From JASEGV01 sp947085405 (GTDB lineage Bacteria; Bacteroidota; Ignavibacteria; UBA10030; BY39): a stretch of DNA of 64,000 nucleotides. Of the stretch, positions 61,821 to 64,000 are shown in pieces. The notes below the pieces were generated by a model, which had not been told where the DNA came from, did no database searches, and saw nothing but the letters and a program-made list of their open reading frames with translations. Every line of letters starts with the position of its first letter. The stretch's first letter is position 1. The stretch lies in contig CAMTWO010000002.1 in the NCBI GenBank assembly GCA_947085405.1, positions 1 through 64,000 on the forward strand, in the 5' to 3' direction. The position numbers were made by a program, and so were the translations under genes.

Positions 61821-63551
61821 TTAAACGAGATTTACTTTCTTCGCTATTTCAACAATTAGATCCAATTTTTGTTTAATTTCATCGGCGATATCTTTTGGAT
61901 CAGCAAACTTTGCAAGTTCATAATAATTGGACTTATTCATAATATTTGGTAATTGAAGTTTTTTAAAATATAATTTAAATAATGGATCTAAGAATTGATC
62001 TGAAGCTTTTATTTCATCCGACCATGGATTATAAGAATACAATGTTTGAACAGCTACAGAAATTTCGTTTATGGATTCTTTCATCACCTGAATTCGCCGG
62101 TCTGCTTCAGCTCTACCAAATAGGTCATCTCGATCTACACCGTATCTTGCATAAGATAATAGTATTTTTTCATCACATAAGTAATTTTCGATTTCATTTT
62201 TATTCCACATTGTCTCAAATAGGGGTGTACCTGCCTGTAATTTTTTATCGAGTCTATCAAAGATTGCTACCCCTACTAAATTTTGCTTCGCTTCCCTCAA
62301 ACCATTGAAATGATCTCTAGCTCTTTGAGGCAAATTTGTTGCTACATAGTGAACAAACACATCGTCTAAATATTTTACTGATTCATGTTTTAGTATTGAT
62401 GCTAATTCTCTTAGGATAGCTAAGTCGGATGGCCCCTCAACATAAAGAATCCATCCTTTTAACTCAGCTTGATAATATTGATCAAAACCGATATCTGTCA
62501 AAGCTTTTAATAGTTGGCTACCGCGATCAATAATGAGATGGGGTTTCCCAATAAATGCGATTACAGTATCGCGCCCAGCGGCTTCATTCAAAACTACTTC
62601 AGAATGACTTGCGGCAATTATTTGCGAGTTATGCTTATCCGCCACAGATGTCAATAGCTGATATATCTGTCGTTGTCGTAAAATTTCTAAGTGGGCATCC
62701 GGTTCATCGAGAAGTAAAACTGTTCCTTTATTAGCAAATAAATGGGCTAATAATAGTAAAGTCTGTTGTAATCCCCGTCCGGAACTTGACAGATCTAACT
62801 GTACCCCTGAAGATTCCTTATAAGCCATAGTTATCTCACCACGCTCTTTTATATATTGAGGTTCTAATAGTGTAACTCCAAACAAATTCAAAATGTGAGC
62901 TTTGAGTTCGTTCCACCCGTTTTCGGTTTTTTGTTTTTCGAAAATCTGGAAACATAAATTACGCAATACCTGCGCAGTCTGCCCTTCTCCTAATAGGACA
63001 TTAATTCTCCCTTGTTCCCATTTGGGTTCACTCGCTGCCAAACCTGACATTGGTGGAAGAAAAGCTATTTGTATATCGGGAGCGGATTGAGGAATTGACA
63101 TTCTGCTTGGTTGTTTCTTATCGTCCAACCTTAATGCTCTACAATAAAAAGATTCTGGATTTGCGTAGTCAAACTCTAAACCGCATTCCCATGACTTACT
63201 ATTTGTTATCCCAGATACAATGATATCAATTCTTACATTTTTAGTTTGTTGCTTACCGTCAATCATCTCCGCATCTCTAACGTGTAAATCTCTCCATAGT
63301 AGATTCGCTGCCGGAACTGGTATCGATATTAAATCATTTCGATTAATTGTTACACCCGGTCTTCTTTCTGGAGATGATTTACCTACTCGCAATTCATTCC
63401 ATTTTCTAACACCAATATACCATAATGCAAGAGCCTGTAAAGCAGTTGATTTCCCGGAATTATTAGGTCCGATTAACACAACATTTTTTCCCAATTCAAT
63501 ATCCACATCATCGAATCTTTTAAAATTTTTTACCCTTAGTCTTGTTAGCAT
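61821..63551 (-). CDS. OLD-like AAA/ABC ATPase with TOPRIM-like C-terminus, solitary
   Basis: This 576-residue protein is a paralogue of the ATPase encoded at 45084-46733. It has Walker A GPNNSGKSTALQALALW, signature SSSGRGLQQTLLLL, Walker B VLLLDEPDAHLE and switch IAASHSEVVLN. LYVEGPSDLAILREL and VAIFDRLDK follow in the TOPRIM-like part. It starts MLTRLRVKNFKRFDDVDIELG, close to MIKKVIIKNFKKFGEVVFNI of the other. Unlike the other, no methylase or nuclease partner is next to it: it is placed 15 bp after panB and 12 bp before surE, in line with both. It may be a stand-alone anti-phage or DNA-repair ATPase, inserted in a metabolic operon. Confidence 0.84.
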   Translation of the reverse strand: MLTRLRVKNFKRFDDVDIELGKNVVLIGPNNSGKSTALQALALWYIGVRKWNELRVGKSSPERRPGVTINRNDLISIPVPAANLLWRDLHVRDAEMIDGKQQTKNVRIDIIVSGITNSKSWECGLEFDYANPESFYCRALRLDDKKQPSRMSIPQSAPDIQIAFLPPMSGLAASEPKWEQGRINVLLGEGQTAQVLRNLCFQIFEKQKTENGWNELKAHILNLFGVTLLEPQYIKERGEITMAYKESSGVQLDLSSSGRGLQQTLLLLAHLFANKGTVLLLDEPDAHLEILRQRQIYQLLTSVADKHNSQIIAASHSEVVLNEAAGRDTVIAFIGKPHLIIDRGSQLLKALTDIGFDQYYQAELKGWILYVEGPSDLAILRELASILKHESVKYLDDVFVHYVATNLPQRARDHFNGLREAKQNLVGVAIFDRLDKKLQAGTPLFETMWNKNEIENYLCDEKILLSYARYGVDRDDLFGRAEADRRIQVMKESINEISVAVQTLYSYNPWSDEIKASDQFLDPLFKLYFKKLQLPNIMNKSNYYELAKFADPKDIADEIKQKLDLIVEIAKKVNLV

Positions 63552-63566
63552 TATCCACCTCCTTCG

Positions 63567-64000
63567 TTAAAAACTTTCCTCTTTGTTCGGAAAATTTCCG
63601 GCTTTTATATCTTTTACGTAATTTTTAAAAGATGATTTTATTGTTTTAGCTAACTCGGCATACTTTCGTGCAAAGCGGGGTTGAAAATCTTCGAACATTC
63701 CGAGCATATCGTAGCATACGAGTATCTGTCCGTCGCAATGCGGACCAGCGCCGATACCGATTGTTGGAATGGAAACCGACGCTGTAACTTTTTTGGCAAG
63801 AGCGGAAGGAATTTTTTCGAGCACTATGGAAAAGACACCCGCCTTTTCAAGTTCTTTTGCATCGCGAAGAATATTTTCGGCTTCTGCTTTCTGTCGTCCA
63901 CGCACATCATAACTTCCGAACCTGTGTATAGATTGAGGAGTTAATCCAAGATGCCCCATTACGGGAATGCCGATATCAACCAGGCGGCGAATTGTTTCAA
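63567..64000 (-). CDS. panB: 3-methyl-2-oxobutanoate hydroxymethyltransferase, partial
   Basis: This is the 3' part of panB; the 5' part lies beyond the window edge, since the frame stays open to 64000 (IRRLVDIGIPVMGHLGL). PanB makes ketopantoate for pantothenate and CoA. The visible segment has the family motifs GHLGLTPQSIHRFGSYDVRG, VLEKIPSALAKKVTASVSIP, and GIGAGPHCDGQILVCYDMLG. It is likely followed in the same transcript by the OLD-like ATPase and surE. Confidence 0.93.
   Translation of the reverse strand, partial: ETIRRLVDIGIPVMGHLGLTPQSIHRFGSYDVRGRQKAEAENILRDAKELEKAGVFSIVLEKIPSALAKKVTASVSIPTIGIGAGPHCDGQILVCYDMLGMFEDFQPRFARKYAELAKTIKSSFKNYVKDIKAGNFPNKEESF

Noticed and set aside
1..64000. 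CRISPR array, tRNA or rRNA genes
   Set aside because: No evenly spaced direct repeats with unique spacers and no cloverleaf or rRNA sequence were recognised on either strand by reading; a covariance search was not possible.

Overview
The window looks like a chromosomal segment of an AT-rich member of the Ignavibacteriota / Bacteroidota-Chlorobi side of the tree, probably a free-living or metagenome-derived strain. Pointers are five proteins ending in a type IX secretion (T9SS) type A sorting domain with the Asn-Tyr-Pro-Asn-Pro-Phe-Asn-Pro motif, two promoters resembling the Bacteroidota TTTG / TAnnTTTG type, and the gene order yceD-rpmF-plsX-fabH-fabD-fabG-acpP-fabF-rnc. No rRNA or tRNA gene was recognised. 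The taxonomic call is inference from protein style and not from a marker gene.

Layout. 1-3.3 kb: a secreted c-type cytochrome with an ethylbenzene-dehydrogenase-like haem domain and a T9SS tail, preceded by an unlisted 42-residue secreted peptide. Two attC-like hairpins of 134 and 132 nt bracket the pair, and a lipoprotein follows. 3.4-6 kb: a type II restriction-modification pair whose methylase carries an in-frame palindromic insertion. 6.1-17.5 kb: a long co-directional housekeeping block (fatty-acid and phospholipid initiation, RNase III, glycine decarboxylase subunit 2, a CoA-binding protein, a POTRA/beta-barrel protein, RsmE). 17.5-21.7 kb: an insertion-sequence-like hairpin cluster, two sodium-coupled amino-acid transporters and a four-helix-bundle gene embedded in low-complexity repeats.

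21.7-30.6 kb: an intact nitrilase gene, then a pair of giant secreted proteins, then a diverged 3' fragment of the same nitrilase gene. The first protein is a parallel beta-helix with dockerin, cohesin and T9SS tail. The second has three cohesin-like modules, two Ig-like modules and a T9SS tail. A paralogous copy of the pair, in the same gene order, lies at 50.2-57.5 kb on the other strand. Together these four genes look like a two-component, cohesin/dockerin-based surface assembly exported by T9SS. This is the most interesting system in the window.

30.7-42 kb: acyltransferase and phosphotransacetylase, archease and RtcB (separated by a dead IS200-type transposase), panD, murI with a duplicated and diverged 3' end, a PyrE with an unexplained 225-residue N-terminal extension, MscS, a Nudix hydrolase, a DUF4160/DUF2442 pair and pyrimidine-nucleoside phosphorylase. 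42-50 kb: a defence cluster on the minus strand (small ORF, adenine methylase, OLD-like ATPase, helicase-nuclease). 57.8-64 kb: porin, acetate symporter and DUF485 (acetate uptake, complementing pta), surE, a second OLD-like ATPase related to the one in the defence cluster, and the 3' part of panB running off the window.

Recurring theme. Short GC-rich palindromes (CCGCC...GGCGG) are scattered between and inside genes. In two places an acquired segment is followed by a diverged 3' remnant of the gene preceding it (nitrilase, murI). This suggests import of DNA by recombination between homologous flanking genes.
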